Shown: positions 47,859 to 58,248 of the stretch, piece after piece | How the letters are laid out: each line of letters begins with the position of its first letter | How positions within the stretch are numbered: the stretch's first letter is position 1 | Source of the DNA: Ruminococcus sp. | GTDB lineage: Bacteria > Bacillota > Clostridia > Oscillospirales > Acutalibacteraceae | Assembly (NCBI GenBank): GCA_004558485.1 | Contig: SFCS01000005.1 | Location: forward strand, 1-64,000 | DNA: 64,000 bases | Direction of reading: 5' to 3' | Notes under the pieces: generated by a model | What the model saw: only the letters and a program-made list of their open reading frames with translations | Database searches by the model: none | Told to the model about the DNA's origin: nothing | Program-made: the position numbers and the translations under genes

Positions 47859-49874
47859 TTATTGCAGATACTGCCACAGCGGCGTTGCGGAAAGATCGCT
47901 CTTTCCCGCAGCCGGCAGCAGGGTGATACAAAGCTCGTTTCCGGTGTCCTTGAGGGAGACAAGTCCCGCCTCCCGCCACAGCTCCAGCGCCAGGCGCACG
48001 GAAAGCGGCGAAAGCTCCTTGTCCCCGACGCTGTACCACAAGGCATCGAGCGTCCCGACAAAGCCACCGCGCTGCACCAAAAAGCGATACAGCCTTCCCA
48101 TCGCCGCCCGTTCGGGCAGCGGCGCTTTCTTCTCCTGCCGCAGCACGGCGTCGAAATCCTGTGTCGCCGCCAAAAACGGCGCGGCGTCCACATCGGCAAA
48201 GCGGATGTCCCGCAGCAGAACGGTCGGTGAAACAACACCCTTATACACATTTTTCTCCAGCGTCACCGCCAGATCGCACACCGTGCCGCATGCGACGGGA
48301 AACGCCGCCTGTTCGGTGTGGAATTTGAGGACGGCGAGCTTGGTGCCGTTTTTGGAAAAGGTCAGGCGCAGGTGCTTGCCGCCGCCGATGGGCGTGATGT
48401 TGTCAAGGCGCATTCCGAAAAGCCCGAAAACCGGCGTGGGGTTGCCCGCGCCGAACGGTTCGAGCGCAGACAAAAGCGCCAGCTTTTCCGCATCGATCTC
48501 AGACGGGCGCAGCTTGAAGTCAAGGCGCAGCTCCGGGATCGGCATTTGCGGAAAATGCTCCGCCGCATAGGCGTTGATTGCGCGGCGAAAATCCGCAATC
48601 CCCTCCGTTTTCAGCGAAAGTCCTGCCGCCAGCGCGTGTCCGCCGAAGGTCAAAAGGCGGTCACTGCACGCCGAAAGAGCGTCGAAAAGCGAAAAGCCTT
48701 CCAGACTTCTGCCCGATCCGTGTGCCGTATCGCCATCCGTGGACAGCACGATACAGGGCTTGCCGAACCGTTCGGTGAGCCTTGCCGCCAAAATGCCGAC
48801 AACGCCCGTCGCCCAGTTTTCCCCGTCGATGACCGGCACGCGGTCGGCGGCAAGCGCGGGATCCTCCTGCAGGCGTTTGTCGATCTCGGCGAGGATGTGC
48901 AGCTCGGTCTCCTGCCGCTTGGTATTTAGGGTATGCACCGTCTCTGCCAATATGTCGGCTTTTTCCTTGTCGGTCTCCAAAAGCAGCGCGGCGGAAATGC
49001 GCGGGTCGTCTATCCTGCCGGCAGCATTGAGCCGCGGCGCGAGCGAAAACACCACCCTGGTGGCGGTCAATTCCTTATCCGCCATGCCCGCAAGCACACA
49101 AAGCGCCCGCAGTCCGGGGCGGCGCAGGTGATTGAGAACCGCAAGTCCCCGCCGCACCAGCGTGCGTCCTGCGCCGACAAGCGGCATCACGTCGGCAAGC
49201 ATACCGAGCGCCAGCAGATCGCCATAGCGCTCCATGATGATGTCCGCGTCCCCCTCCAGAGCACAGCAAAGGAGATAGGCGATGCCGACACCCGCATAGC
49301 CGGTGCAGCCGCTCGGACAGTCCGCGCGGTGCGGATCGACGACAGCGACCGCCGACGGCAGCGTTTCCTGCGGCTTGTGGTGATCGGTCACGACCACATC
49401 CATGCCCGCCGCATTTGCCCGCTCCACCGCCTCGACGGCAGTGATGCCGTTGTCCACCGTGATGAGCAGCGAAACGCCGGCGGCAGCAAAGTCATCGACC
49501 GCGCCGGTATGTAGACCGTAGCCGTCCCCTTCGCGGGTCGGCAGACGATATGCCACATTGGCGCCGCGGCTTTTGAGATATTCAAACAAAAGCGCGGTCG
49601 CTGTGACGCCGTCGACATCATAGTCACCGTAGATCATCACCGACTCACCGGTGTCGATCGCCCGCTCAATGCGCTCGACGGCAAGGTCCATGTCGACAAG
49701 CGAAAAGGGATCGTCCTCCTCGCCGCCCACCAAAAAGGAAAGTGCCTCGTCGACAGTGGTGATGCCGCGCGTCGTCAGGAGCAGCGCCAAAAACGGCTGA
49801 ATCTCACATTCCTCCGCCAGAGCGCACGCCGCATCCTTCTGCAATTCCGGCAACAGCCATCTGTGCATCGCCAT
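47859..49874 (-). CDS. recJ: Single-stranded-DNA-specific exonuclease RecJ
   Basis: 671 residues. 5'-3' exonuclease of recombination and repair. DHH-family motifs YGDYDVDGVTATALL, VVTDHHKPQ and VVDPHRAD, then a DHHA1 region with TFGGHALAAGLSLK, an OB domain and an additional C-terminal domain of about 110 residues as in other Firmicutes. Start ATG 49874 (a second ATG two codons on is also possible). First gene of the run recJ-rel-dtd-MBL-hemZ-kinase, with a promoter candidate upstream. Confidence 0.95.
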   Translation of the reverse strand: MAMHRWLLPELQKDAACALAEECEIQPFLALLLTTRGITTVDEALSFLVGGEEDDPFSLVDMDLAVERIERAIDTGESVMIYGDYDVDGVTATALLFEYLKSRGANVAYRLPTREGDGYGLHTGAVDDFAAAGVSLLITVDNGITAVEAVERANAAGMDVVVTDHHKPQETLPSAVAVVDPHRADCPSGCTGYAGVGIAYLLCCALEGDADIIMERYGDLLALGMLADVMPLVGAGRTLVRRGLAVLNHLRRPGLRALCVLAGMADKELTATRVVFSLAPRLNAAGRIDDPRISAALLLETDKEKADILAETVHTLNTKRQETELHILAEIDKRLQEDPALAADRVPVIDGENWATGVVGILAARLTERFGKPCIVLSTDGDTAHGSGRSLEGFSLFDALSACSDRLLTFGGHALAAGLSLKTEGIADFRRAINAYAAEHFPQMPIPELRLDFKLRPSEIDAEKLALLSALEPFGAGNPTPVFGLFGMRLDNITPIGGGKHLRLTFSKNGTKLAVLKFHTEQAAFPVACGTVCDLAVTLEKNVYKGVVSPTVLLRDIRFADVDAAPFLAATQDFDAVLRQEKKAPLPERAAMGRLYRFLVQRGGFVGTLDALWYSVGDKELSPLSVRLALELWREAGLVSLKDTGNELCITLLPAAGKSDLSATPLWQYLQ

Positions 49875-49916
49875 CGTCCACGTTCCTTTCCGTATCTATC
49901 TGTATATATACCGTAT

Positions 49917-49945
49917 AGTATAGCATTTTTCTGCCGAATATTCAA
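49917..49945 (-). promoter_or_regulatory. Sigma-A promoter candidate for the recJ-rel operon
   Basis: Minus strand TTGAAT (49945-49940), 17-base spacer, TATACT (49922-49917). Confidence 0.65.
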
Positions 49946-49958
49946 CAAGAAAATAGAA

Positions 49959-49984
49959 ACCCGCCGCAAAACCTTGCGGCGGGT
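49959..49984 (-). terminator. Terminator of ileS
   Basis: Perfect 11-base arms (49959-49969, 49974-49984), 4-base loop, U-rich tract on the minus strand below 49958. Confidence 0.8.
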
Positions 49985-49996
49985 CTCCAAAAGAGT

Positions 49997-52900
49997 TTAG
50001 TTGCGTTTCACGGCGAGGGTGACCGTTTCGCCGTTGATGTCCCATTCCTTGACAAAGCCATCGGTCTCGTTCAGCACCACGCTGTCCGCCAACACATCAC
50101 CGCAAAGGGCATCGCGGTTGCGGGCAACGATATCGCACAGCTTTTCGTTGCCGCCGACATAGACGGTGATGTGGTCGGTGACCTCAAAGCCCGCCTCCTT
50201 GCGCATGGTCTGGATCTTGCTGATGATCTCGCGCATAAAGCCTTCCTCGATGAGTGCCGGCGTCAGCTTGGTGTCCAGCACCACCGTCACCGCCTTTTCG
50301 CTCATGGCGAAGAAGCCCTCGGTCTGCGCCGTGTCGATGAGCAGATCCTCCTCGGTGAGCTTTACCTCGCCCGACGGCAGAGAAAGCGTCAAAACGCCCG
50401 TCTCTTCAAGCTCCTTGTGAGCAGCGTTGCCGTCGATCGTGGAAAGGGCTTCGCGGATTTCGCTGAGCTGCTTGCCGTATTTCGGTCCGACGGTTTTGAG
50501 CTGCGGCTTGAAGGTGTAGGAGGTGAAGGCTGCGGCATCGTCCACAAACCTCACCGTCTTGACATTCAGCTCCTCCTCGATGATCTGCCGATACAGGTCG
50601 GACAGCGGATGCTCCGCCTTGACATACAGGCAGGAGAGCGGCTGACGGTTCTTGCGGTTGGCGCCGTTGCGAGCGGCTCTGCCGAGCGCGACCACCTCGA
50701 GCACTTCCTCCATGTCCGCCTCCAGCTTTTTGTCCACAAAGCGGGCATCGACGGAAGGGAAATCGCACAGATGGATGCTTTCGGGCGCGGTCTTATCGAG
50801 CGAACGCACCAAATTCTGATAGATCTCCTCGGTCATGAACGGGATCATGGGCGCTGCCGCCTTGCAGATCGTGACGAGCGCGGTGTACAGCGTCATATAG
50901 GCGTTGATCTTGTCCTGCTCCATGCCCTTTGCCCAGAAGCGCTCGCGGCTGCGGCGGACATACCAGTTGCTCATTTCGTCCACAAAGTCCTGCAGCGCGC
51001 GCGCCGCCTCGGGGATGCGGTATTGATCGAGGTTCTCGTCAATCGCGCCGACCGTCGTGTACAGGCGGGACAAGAGCCACTTGTCCATGACCGACAGCCT
51101 GGCGGGATCGAGCGTATATTTTGTCGCGTCAAACTGATCGATCTCGGCATACAGCGTGAAGAACGCATAGGTGTTCCACAGCGTGCCCATCAGCTTGCGC
51201 TGTCCCTCCATGACCGCCTTGCCGTGGAAACGGTTCGGAAGCCACGGAGCGGAATTGCTGTAGAAATACCAACGGATGGCGTCCGCACCGTAGGTCTCCA
51301 AAGCGTCAAACGGATCGACGGCGTTGCCCTTGGACTTGGACATCTTCTGTCCGTTTTCATCCTGTACATGACCGAGCACGATGACATTCTTATAGGGCGC
51401 TTTGTTGAAGATGAGCGTCGACACCGCCAAAAGAGAATAGAACCAACCGCGCGTCTGATCGACTGCCTCGGAAATGAAGTCAGCGGGGAACTGCTGCTCG
51501 AACAGGTCGACATTCTCAAACGGATAGTGATGCTGCGCAAACGGCATCGAGCCGGAGTCAAACCAGCAGTCGAGCACCTCCGGCACGCGGTGCATCTCCT
51601 TGCCGCAGTGCGGGCACTTGATCGTCACCGCGTCGATAAAGGGGCGGTGCAGCTCGATATCGTCGGGACAGTTGTCCGACATTTCCTTCAGCTCGGCGAT
51701 GCTGCCGATCGCGTGGCGGTGACCGCAGGAGCATTCCCAGATGTTCAGCGGCGTACCCCAATAGCGGTTGCGGCTGATGCCCCAATCCTGCACATTTTCG
51801 AGCCAGTCGCCGAAGCGACCCTTGCCGATGCTGGCGGGGATCCAGTTGATGGTATTATTGTTTTTGATGAGGTCATCGCGCACATCGGTCATCTTGATGA
51901 ACCAGGATTCGCGCGCGTAGTAGAGCAGCGGCGTGTCACAGCGCCAGCAGAACGGATAGTCGTGCTCAAACTTCGGCGCGTCGAACAGCTGACCGCGCCG
52001 GTCGAGATCCTGCAACACGAGCGGATCTGCCTTTTTCACGAACAGGCCGGCAAACGGCGTTTCGGGCGACATATTGCCCTTGCTGTCCACCAGCTGCACA
52101 AACGGCAGGTCATACCGTCTGCCCACCTGCGCGTCGTCCTCACCGAAGGCGGGCGCAATGTGGACGATGCCGGTGCCGTCGCCCATGGTGACATAGTCGG
52201 CGCAGGTGACGAAAAAGCCGCGCTTTTGCTGCTTGTCCGCCAGTTCCTTGGCGCAGGCATACAGCGGCTCATATTCTCTGTTTTCCAGCTCCTTGCCGGT
52301 GTAGCGCTCCAGGACCGTATATGCCGGGGTGTCGTCGGTCGCCAGCTTGCCGAGCACGCGGTCCAGCAGCGCCTCGGCGATATAATAGGTATTGCCGTCG
52401 GCGGCTTTCACCTTGCAATAGGTATCCTTCGGGTTGACGCACAGCGCGACATTGGAGGGCAGTGTCCACGGCGTGGTCGTCCAGGCAAGGAACCAGGCAT
52501 CTTCTCCCACCGCCTTGAACCGCACGACGGCGCTGCGCTCCTTCACGCACTTATAGCCCTGCGCAACCTCGTGGCTGGACAGCGGCGTGCCGCAGCGCGG
52601 GCAATAGGGAACGATCTTGAAGCCTTTATACAAAAGGCCGCGCTCCCAGATCTTCTTCAGCGCCCACCATTCCGACTCGATGAAATCGTTGTGATAGGTC
52701 ACATACGGATGCTCCATATCCGCCCAAAAACCGACCGTGTCGGAGAAATCCTCCCACATGCCCTTATACTTCCAGACGCTTTCCTTACATTTGCCGATGA
52801 ACGGCTCCAGTCCGTATTTCTCGATCTGCTCCTTGCCGTCCAGTCCCAGCTCCTTTTCAACCTCCAGCTCGACCGGCAGACCGTGGGTGTCCCAACCCGC

Positions 52901-53146
52901 CTTGCGCGGCACCATATAGCCCTTCATAGTACGGTAACGCGGAATCATATCCTTGATAACGCGGGTGAGCACATGCCCGATGTGCGGCTTACCGTTCGCC
53001 GTCGGGGGACCGTCATAAAAGGTATAGGTCTCGCCCTTCTTACGGTTATCCATACTTTTCTCGAAAATACGGTTGTCCGTCCAGAACTTTTCAATTTCTT
53101 TTTCGCGTCCGACAAAGTTGAGATCGGTAGATACTTTTTTATACAT
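49997..53146 (-). CDS. ileS: Isoleucine--tRNA ligase, type 2 (eukaryote-like)
   Basis: 1049 residues. Charges tRNA-Ile; class I core with HIGH as PHIGHVL in PPTANGKPHIGHVLTRVIKD, editing domain, KMSKSKGNAV signature and a long C-terminal domain. The wording of the first motif, the length and the lack of a C-terminal CxxC zinc finger (end WDINGETVTLAVKRN) are those of IleS2, the eukaryote-like form that is typically mupirocin-insensitive. ATG 53146 after GGGAGG; the frame is open upstream through the T-box leader and this part is rejected. Controlled by a T-box with an AUC specifier. Confidence 0.95.
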   Translation of the reverse strand: MYKKVSTDLNFVGREKEIEKFWTDNRIFEKSMDNRKKGETYTFYDGPPTANGKPHIGHVLTRVIKDMIPRYRTMKGYMVPRKAGWDTHGLPVELEVEKELGLDGKEQIEKYGLEPFIGKCKESVWKYKGMWEDFSDTVGFWADMEHPYVTYHNDFIESEWWALKKIWERGLLYKGFKIVPYCPRCGTPLSSHEVAQGYKCVKERSAVVRFKAVGEDAWFLAWTTTPWTLPSNVALCVNPKDTYCKVKAADGNTYYIAEALLDRVLGKLATDDTPAYTVLERYTGKELENREYEPLYACAKELADKQQKRGFFVTCADYVTMGDGTGIVHIAPAFGEDDAQVGRRYDLPFVQLVDSKGNMSPETPFAGLFVKKADPLVLQDLDRRGQLFDAPKFEHDYPFCWRCDTPLLYYARESWFIKMTDVRDDLIKNNNTINWIPASIGKGRFGDWLENVQDWGISRNRYWGTPLNIWECSCGHRHAIGSIAELKEMSDNCPDDIELHRPFIDAVTIKCPHCGKEMHRVPEVLDCWFDSGSMPFAQHHYPFENVDLFEQQFPADFISEAVDQTRGWFYSLLAVSTLIFNKAPYKNVIVLGHVQDENGQKMSKSKGNAVDPFDALETYGADAIRWYFYSNSAPWLPNRFHGKAVMEGQRKLMGTLWNTYAFFTLYAEIDQFDATKYTLDPARLSVMDKWLLSRLYTTVGAIDENLDQYRIPEAARALQDFVDEMSNWYVRRSRERFWAKGMEQDKINAYMTLYTALVTICKAAAPMIPFMTEEIYQNLVRSLDKTAPESIHLCDFPSVDARFVDKKLEADMEEVLEVVALGRAARNGANRKNRQPLSCLYVKAEHPLSDLYRQIIEEELNVKTVRFVDDAAAFTSYTFKPQLKTVGPKYGKQLSEIREALSTIDGNAAHKELEETGVLTLSLPSGEVKLTEEDLLIDTAQTEGFFAMSEKAVTVVLDTKLTPALIEEGFMREIISKIQTMRKEAGFEVTDHITVYVGGNEKLCDIVARNRDALCGDVLADSVVLNETDGFVKEWDINGETVTLAVKRN

Positions 53147-53162
53147 TATTGTATACCTCCCG

Positions 53163-53402
53163 CAAAAAAATAAATGCCTTCGCCCGAAACGGGACGAAGA
53201 CATCTTCGCTAACCACCCATTACTGCATACCGGCATATGCGCTTTCGATAACGGAAAAGCACCGGTCAGGCTTACTGAGCGCACGCGCCTTCAGCCGACG
53301 GCTCCGGAGGGATGTTCACCGTGCCATACTCCCGCTCGGGCTCTCACCGTCCCCGATTCGCTGCCGTTTTCGTGCACAGATACTGTCTCCATCACAGCTT
53401 TG
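53163..53402 (-). ncRNA. T-box riboswitch leader of ileS (isoleucine)
   Basis: Minus-strand leader of about 240 bases. Stem I elements (GATGGAGACAGTA, GGTGAGAGCC, GTGAACATC with probable specifier ATC at 53313-53311), the T-box sequence AATGGGTGGTTAGCG (53221-53207) and the terminator 53203-53174 with U tract 53173-53163 occur in the proper order. Uncharged tRNA-Ile would pair with the specifier and T-box and favour the antiterminator, raising ileS expression. Confidence 0.9.
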
Positions 53403-53407
53403 CGTTC

Positions 53408-53436
53408 ATCATATACCCTTTTTTTACGGTTGTCAA
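53408..53436 (-). promoter_or_regulatory. Sigma-A promoter of the T-box-ileS unit
   Basis: Minus strand TTGACA (53436-53431), 17-base spacer, TATGAT (53413-53408). Confidence 0.85.
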
Positions 53437-53562
53437 GGGGGCGCAAAAGCACCGAATATTCGTTTATACATCGTTTTTATGCATTTGTACCGAATAAAAT
53501 GTATAAAATTAGAAGAAACCGCGTTTTTTTCAAAAAAACTTGAATTTTTATTCATTTTTCTA

Positions 53563-53591
53563 TTGACATATGCGAAATCGTGTATTATAAT
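53563..53591 (+). promoter_or_regulatory. Consensus sigma-A promoter of the second amino-acid ABC operon
   Basis: TTGACA (53563-53568), 17-base spacer, TATAAT (53586-53591): a full consensus match, suggesting strong expression unless repressed. Confidence 0.9.
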
Positions 53592-53607
53592 ACAGCCATC
53601 GTTTGAA

Positions 53608-53629
53608 CGAACAATAAACGAACAATAAA
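53608..53629 (+). repeat. Tandem 11-base direct repeat in the leader of the ABC operon
   Basis: CGAACAATAAA occurs twice head to tail (53608-53618 and 53619-53629), just downstream of the expected start site. It may be a regulator or RNA-binding site, or chance. Confidence 0.5.
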
Positions 53630-53658
53630 AAGCAAATTTGAAAAAGGGGTTATCGATC

Positions 53659-54507
53659 ATGAAAAAAGTTTTGAGTCTTCTGGCAGTCATTGCGATTGCC
53701 GCCACCGTCTTCTGCTTCGCCGGCTGCGGCGAAAAGGTCACCGCAAAGGTCATCGATTATCAGCTCACCAGTGAAGAATATGCTTTCGCCGTCAATCCGA
53801 AGGACGCCGATCTTCTCGCAAAGGTCAATGCGTTTCTGAAAGAAATCAAGGGCAACGGCAAGTTCGACGAGGTCGTCGGTCACTACTTCGGCGAAGGCTC
53901 GCCCGTCGAGATCACTTCCGCCAAAGAGGACAGCTCCAAGGATCAGCTGGTCGTCGTGACCGAGCCGGGCTTTGAGCCGTTTGAATACACCTCCGGCGAC
54001 AAATATGTCGGCATTGACATGGAGCTTGCGAAAATGCTTGCCGACAGCCTCGGCAAAGAGCTGGTCATCAAGCCCATCGACTTCGACTCCATCTTCCAGA
54101 CGCTGAACACCGACGGCGCTGACATCGGCATGGCGGGCATCACCAAGAATGAAGAGCGTGCAAAGCTCGTCACCTTCAGCGACTCCTACTATAATGCAGC
54201 GCAGAAGCTGATTGTCAAGAGCAACGACACGAAGTTCAAGGATGTCAAGAGCAAGGAGGATGTGGAGACTGCGCTGAAGGCACTCTCGAAGGATGTCAAG
54301 ATCGGCGTGCAGACCGGCACCACCGGCCAGTCCTATGTAGACGGCGACGAGAGCTTTGACTTTGCAGGACTTACCGCCACTTCCGTCGGCTATCAGACCG
54401 GTTCGCTGGCTGTGAACGCCATGCTCAACGGCGACGTTGATTATGTCATCATCGACGAAGCGCCCGCGGCTTGCATCGTAAAAGCAGTGAACGCCCTCAA
54501 CGGCTAA
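53659..54507 (+). CDS. Circularly permuted family 3 substrate-binding lipoprotein
   Basis: 282 residues. Lipoprotein signal with lipobox CFAGC (Cys23). Residues about 30-78 (IDYQLTSEEYAFAVNPKDAD, VNAFLKEIKGNGKFDEVVGHYFG) match the C-terminal segment of ordinary family 3 binding proteins such as GlnH. A linker (79-95) follows, then residues 96-282 give the normal N-terminus onward: QLVVVTEPGFEPFEY, GIDMELAKMLADSLG, MAGITKNEERA, FSDSYYNAAQKLIV, then lobe 2 (KIGVQTGTTGQSY, DYVIIDEAPAA). The chain stops at the second inter-lobe crossover. The fold is thus permuted at a different hinge from the 28069-28950 protein. ATG 53659 with AAGGGG. Ligand: a polar amino acid, identity unknown. Confidence 0.88.
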   Translation: MKKVLSLLAVIAIAATVFCFAGCGEKVTAKVIDYQLTSEEYAFAVNPKDADLLAKVNAFLKEIKGNGKFDEVVGHYFGEGSPVEITSAKEDSSKDQLVVVTEPGFEPFEYTSGDKYVGIDMELAKMLADSLGKELVIKPIDFDSIFQTLNTDGADIGMAGITKNEERAKLVTFSDSYYNAAQKLIVKSNDTKFKDVKSKEDVETALKALSKDVKIGVQTGTTGQSYVDGDESFDFAGLTATSVGYQTGSLAVNAMLNGDVDYVIIDEAPAACIVKAVNALNG

Positions 54508-54522
54508 GAGTTTTATGCAGCG

Positions 54523-54546
54523 CCTCTCCCCCTCGTGAGGGAGAGG
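54523..54546 (+). other. Intercistronic hairpin between binding protein and permease genes
   Basis: Inverted repeat CCTCTCCC (54523-54530) with GGGAGAGG (54539-54546), no U tract. Such hairpins commonly stabilise the upstream binding-protein message so that it is made in excess of the permease. Confidence 0.55.
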
Positions 54547-54573
54547 TACTGCCATATTTGAAAGGAAAACCGT

Positions 54574-55284
54574 ATGGCTGGTTTTAATGTAAAATGGGCC
54601 GCATTTGTGCGTGCCTTTATCGACAACGACGGCTACAAAAAGGTGCTGACCGGCTTGCAGAACACGCTGATCATCGCCGTGGTCGGTCTGCTCATCGGCA
54701 TTGTGATCGGCACAATCATCGCCGCCATCGAGGTCATGCCGAAATACAAGCGTCTGCCGCGCATCCTTGACAAGATCTGCCGCGTGTATGTCGCGTTCTT
54801 CCGCGGTACGCCGCTTGTTGTACAGCTGTTGGTCGGCTACTTCGTTTTGCGCCCGCTCCTCGGCTTGCAGCTCTCCGCTCTGGCATCCGGCGCCATCATC
54901 TTCGGCATGAACAGCGGCGCCTATGTTTCCGAGATCATGCGCGGCGGCATCAACTCGGTGGACGTCGGACAAATGGAGGCGGGACGCGCCGTCGGGCTTG
55001 GCTATTGGACGACCATGATGAAAATCGTCATTCCGCAAGCCGTGAAGAACATCCTGCCCACCCTCGGCAACGAGTTCATCGCCCTAATCAAGGACACCTC
55101 CGTTGTCAGCTTTATCGGCGCTGAGGATCTGTATGTCGCGTTCAAGTATATCGGCACGAACAACTATGAGTTCATGGTTCCCTATCTCGTCATGGCGCTC
55201 ATTTACATTGTGCTGGTGCTGCTCATCACACTGGGTATTCATCTGATGGAGAGGAGGCTGAAGAAGAGTGATAGGCGTAGTTAA
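54574..55284 (+). CDS. Amino acid ABC transporter permease
   Basis: 236 residues, HisM/GlnP family with about five helices: VLTGLQNTLIIAVVGLLIG, FRGTPLVVQLL, coupling-helix region EIMRGGINSVDVGQMEAGRAVGLGY, and IKDTSVVSFIGAEDL. Pairs with the permuted binding protein and the ATPase; its end overlaps the ATPase start by 17 bases. Confidence 0.96.
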   Translation: MAGFNVKWAAFVRAFIDNDGYKKVLTGLQNTLIIAVVGLLIGIVIGTIIAAIEVMPKYKRLPRILDKICRVYVAFFRGTPLVVQLLVGYFVLRPLLGLQLSALASGAIIFGMNSGAYVSEIMRGGINSVDVGQMEAGRAVGLGYWTTMMKIVIPQAVKNILPTLGNEFIALIKDTSVVSFIGAEDLYVAFKYIGTNNYEFMVPYLVMALIYIVLVLLITLGIHLMERRLKKSDRRS

Positions 55285-56020
55285 TCTCACGAAAAAATAC
55301 GGCGATCTGACCGTTCTCAACGGCATCACCGAGACCATCAACGAGGGCGAACGCATCGTCATCATCGGACCCTCCGGCAGCGGCAAGAGCACCTTCCTGC
55401 GGTGCCTCAACTGCATGGAGGATCCCACCTCCGGCTCTATCTTCTTTGAAGGCGTGGACATTGCCGACATGAAGGTGGACATCAATGTGCACCGCCAGCA
55501 TATGGGCATGGTGTTCCAGCAGTTCAACCTTTTCAACAACAAGACGGTGCTGCAGAATATCACCTTAGCGCCGCTGTACATCGGCCTGAAAAAAATCCGC
55601 GGCCGCAGCGAGCGCGCCGCCTTCAAGGCACAGGTCACAGCGCATGCGCACGAGCTTTTGCAGCGCATCGGACTGGATGATTGGGCGGATAAATATCCCT
55701 CCACCCTCTCCGGCGGACAAAAACAGCGTGTCGCCATCGTGCGCGCGCTGGCGATGAACCCGAAGGTCATCCTGTTTGACGAGCCGACCTCAGCGCTTGA
55801 TCCCGAAATGGTTGGCGAGGTGCTGGATCTCATAAAGCAGCTTGCCGATGAAGGCATGACCATGATCATCGTCACCCATGAAATGAGCTTTGCCCGCGAG
55901 GTTGCGACCCGTGTTCTGTTTGTAGATGAAGGAAAAATCATGGAGCAGGGCACACCGGAGGAGATCTTCGATCACCCGAAGTGCGACCGTCTCAAATCGT
56001 TCCTCGCGAAGGTGCTGTAA
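55268..56020 (+). CDS. Amino acid ABC transporter ATP-binding protein
   Basis: 250 residues, GlnQ-type. Walker A GPSGSGKST, signature LSGGQKQR, Walker B VILFDEPTSALDP, switch region VTHEMSFARE. A short insert (KKIRGRSERAAFKAQ) lies before the signature helix. Start is GTG 55268 inside the permease gene, with GAAGA-rich ribosome site. Closed by a strong terminator. Confidence 0.96.
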   Translation: MIGVVNLTKKYGDLTVLNGITETINEGERIVIIGPSGSGKSTFLRCLNCMEDPTSGSIFFEGVDIADMKVDINVHRQHMGMVFQQFNLFNNKTVLQNITLAPLYIGLKKIRGRSERAAFKAQVTAHAHELLQRIGLDDWADKYPSTLSGGQKQRVAIVRALAMNPKVILFDEPTSALDPEMVGEVLDLIKQLADEGMTMIIVTHEMSFAREVATRVLFVDEGKIMEQGTPEEIFDHPKCDRLKSFLAKVL

Positions 56021-56027
56021 AATGCAA

Positions 56028-56060
56028 AAAAAGGACGCTGCCGGCGGCAGCGTCCTTTTT
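56028..56060. terminator. Terminator of the second ABC operon
   Basis: Perfect 15-base arms (56028-56042, 56046-56060), 3-base loop, with A5/T5 ends; also faces the end of the transglutaminase remnant. Confidence 0.9.
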
Positions 56061-56374
56061 CATTTCATAAATCGGTTATCATTCACCGCAAATTTTTCAG
56101 AAAACTGAGTGTCATAGACGAAGAACAGGCAGAAATTTCGCGGCAGATAGCCGTTTTGCTCCCGCTCGGCGGTCGTGACACCGAAATAGGTGTCCGAGCC
56201 GTTTCTCTCCCAGGTCGGGTCGGCAAAATACCATTTCCCGTCCAGCTTCATCATCGTCCATTCGTGCGCCTTATCTTTGAGACCCGACACATGGTCGCAA
56301 TATATCGTCATTGCCTCGACGCGACACTGCCTAAAGGACAGCGCAGCGCCGCTGCCGCCGCGATCGTCTGCATT
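56060..56374 (-). pseudogene. 5'-truncated transglutaminase-like protein remnant
   Basis: Open minus-strand frame from just after a TAA at 56377-56375 to the stop at 56060. The readable part has the second half of a bacterial transglutaminase-like (protease-like) domain: CRVEAMTIYCDHVSG, then the catalytic His in KAHEWTMMKLDGKWY and the Asp in FADPTWE, and a normal C-terminal tail. The catalytic cysteine segment, which should come about 40 residues before the His, is missing; the first in-frame ATG (56311) is inside the domain and has no ribosome site. Complete relatives are mostly secreted or lipoproteins of 300 or more residues, so this is a decayed end piece. Confidence 0.7.
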
Positions 56375-56413
56375 TTATATCTTTTAAAGAATATACGCAT
56401 AGGCGTTCCTCAG

Positions 56414-56444
56414 AAATCAAAAAGGGCTTTCGCCCTTTTTGATT

Positions 56445-56445
<1 letters not shown>
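56414..56445 (-). terminator. Terminator of the mgsA-hisS-aspS run
   Basis: Perfect 14-base arms (56414-56427, 56432-56445), loop TTTC; the right arm touches the aspS stop codon. U-rich on the minus strand. Confidence 0.85.
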
Positions 56446-58229
<1,784 letters not shown>

Positions 58230-58248
58230 GTTCCCCAATCCTCTTTCC

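Noticed and set aside
50171..53173. A plus-strand open frame of about 1000 codons opposite ileS
   Set aside because: It is the mirror of GC-rich ileS codons; composition is R/H/Q/L-rich with no domain, no ribosome site, and ileS is certain. Similar long antisense frames opposite glmS, nrdD, purB, rel and mrdA were rejected for the same reason.
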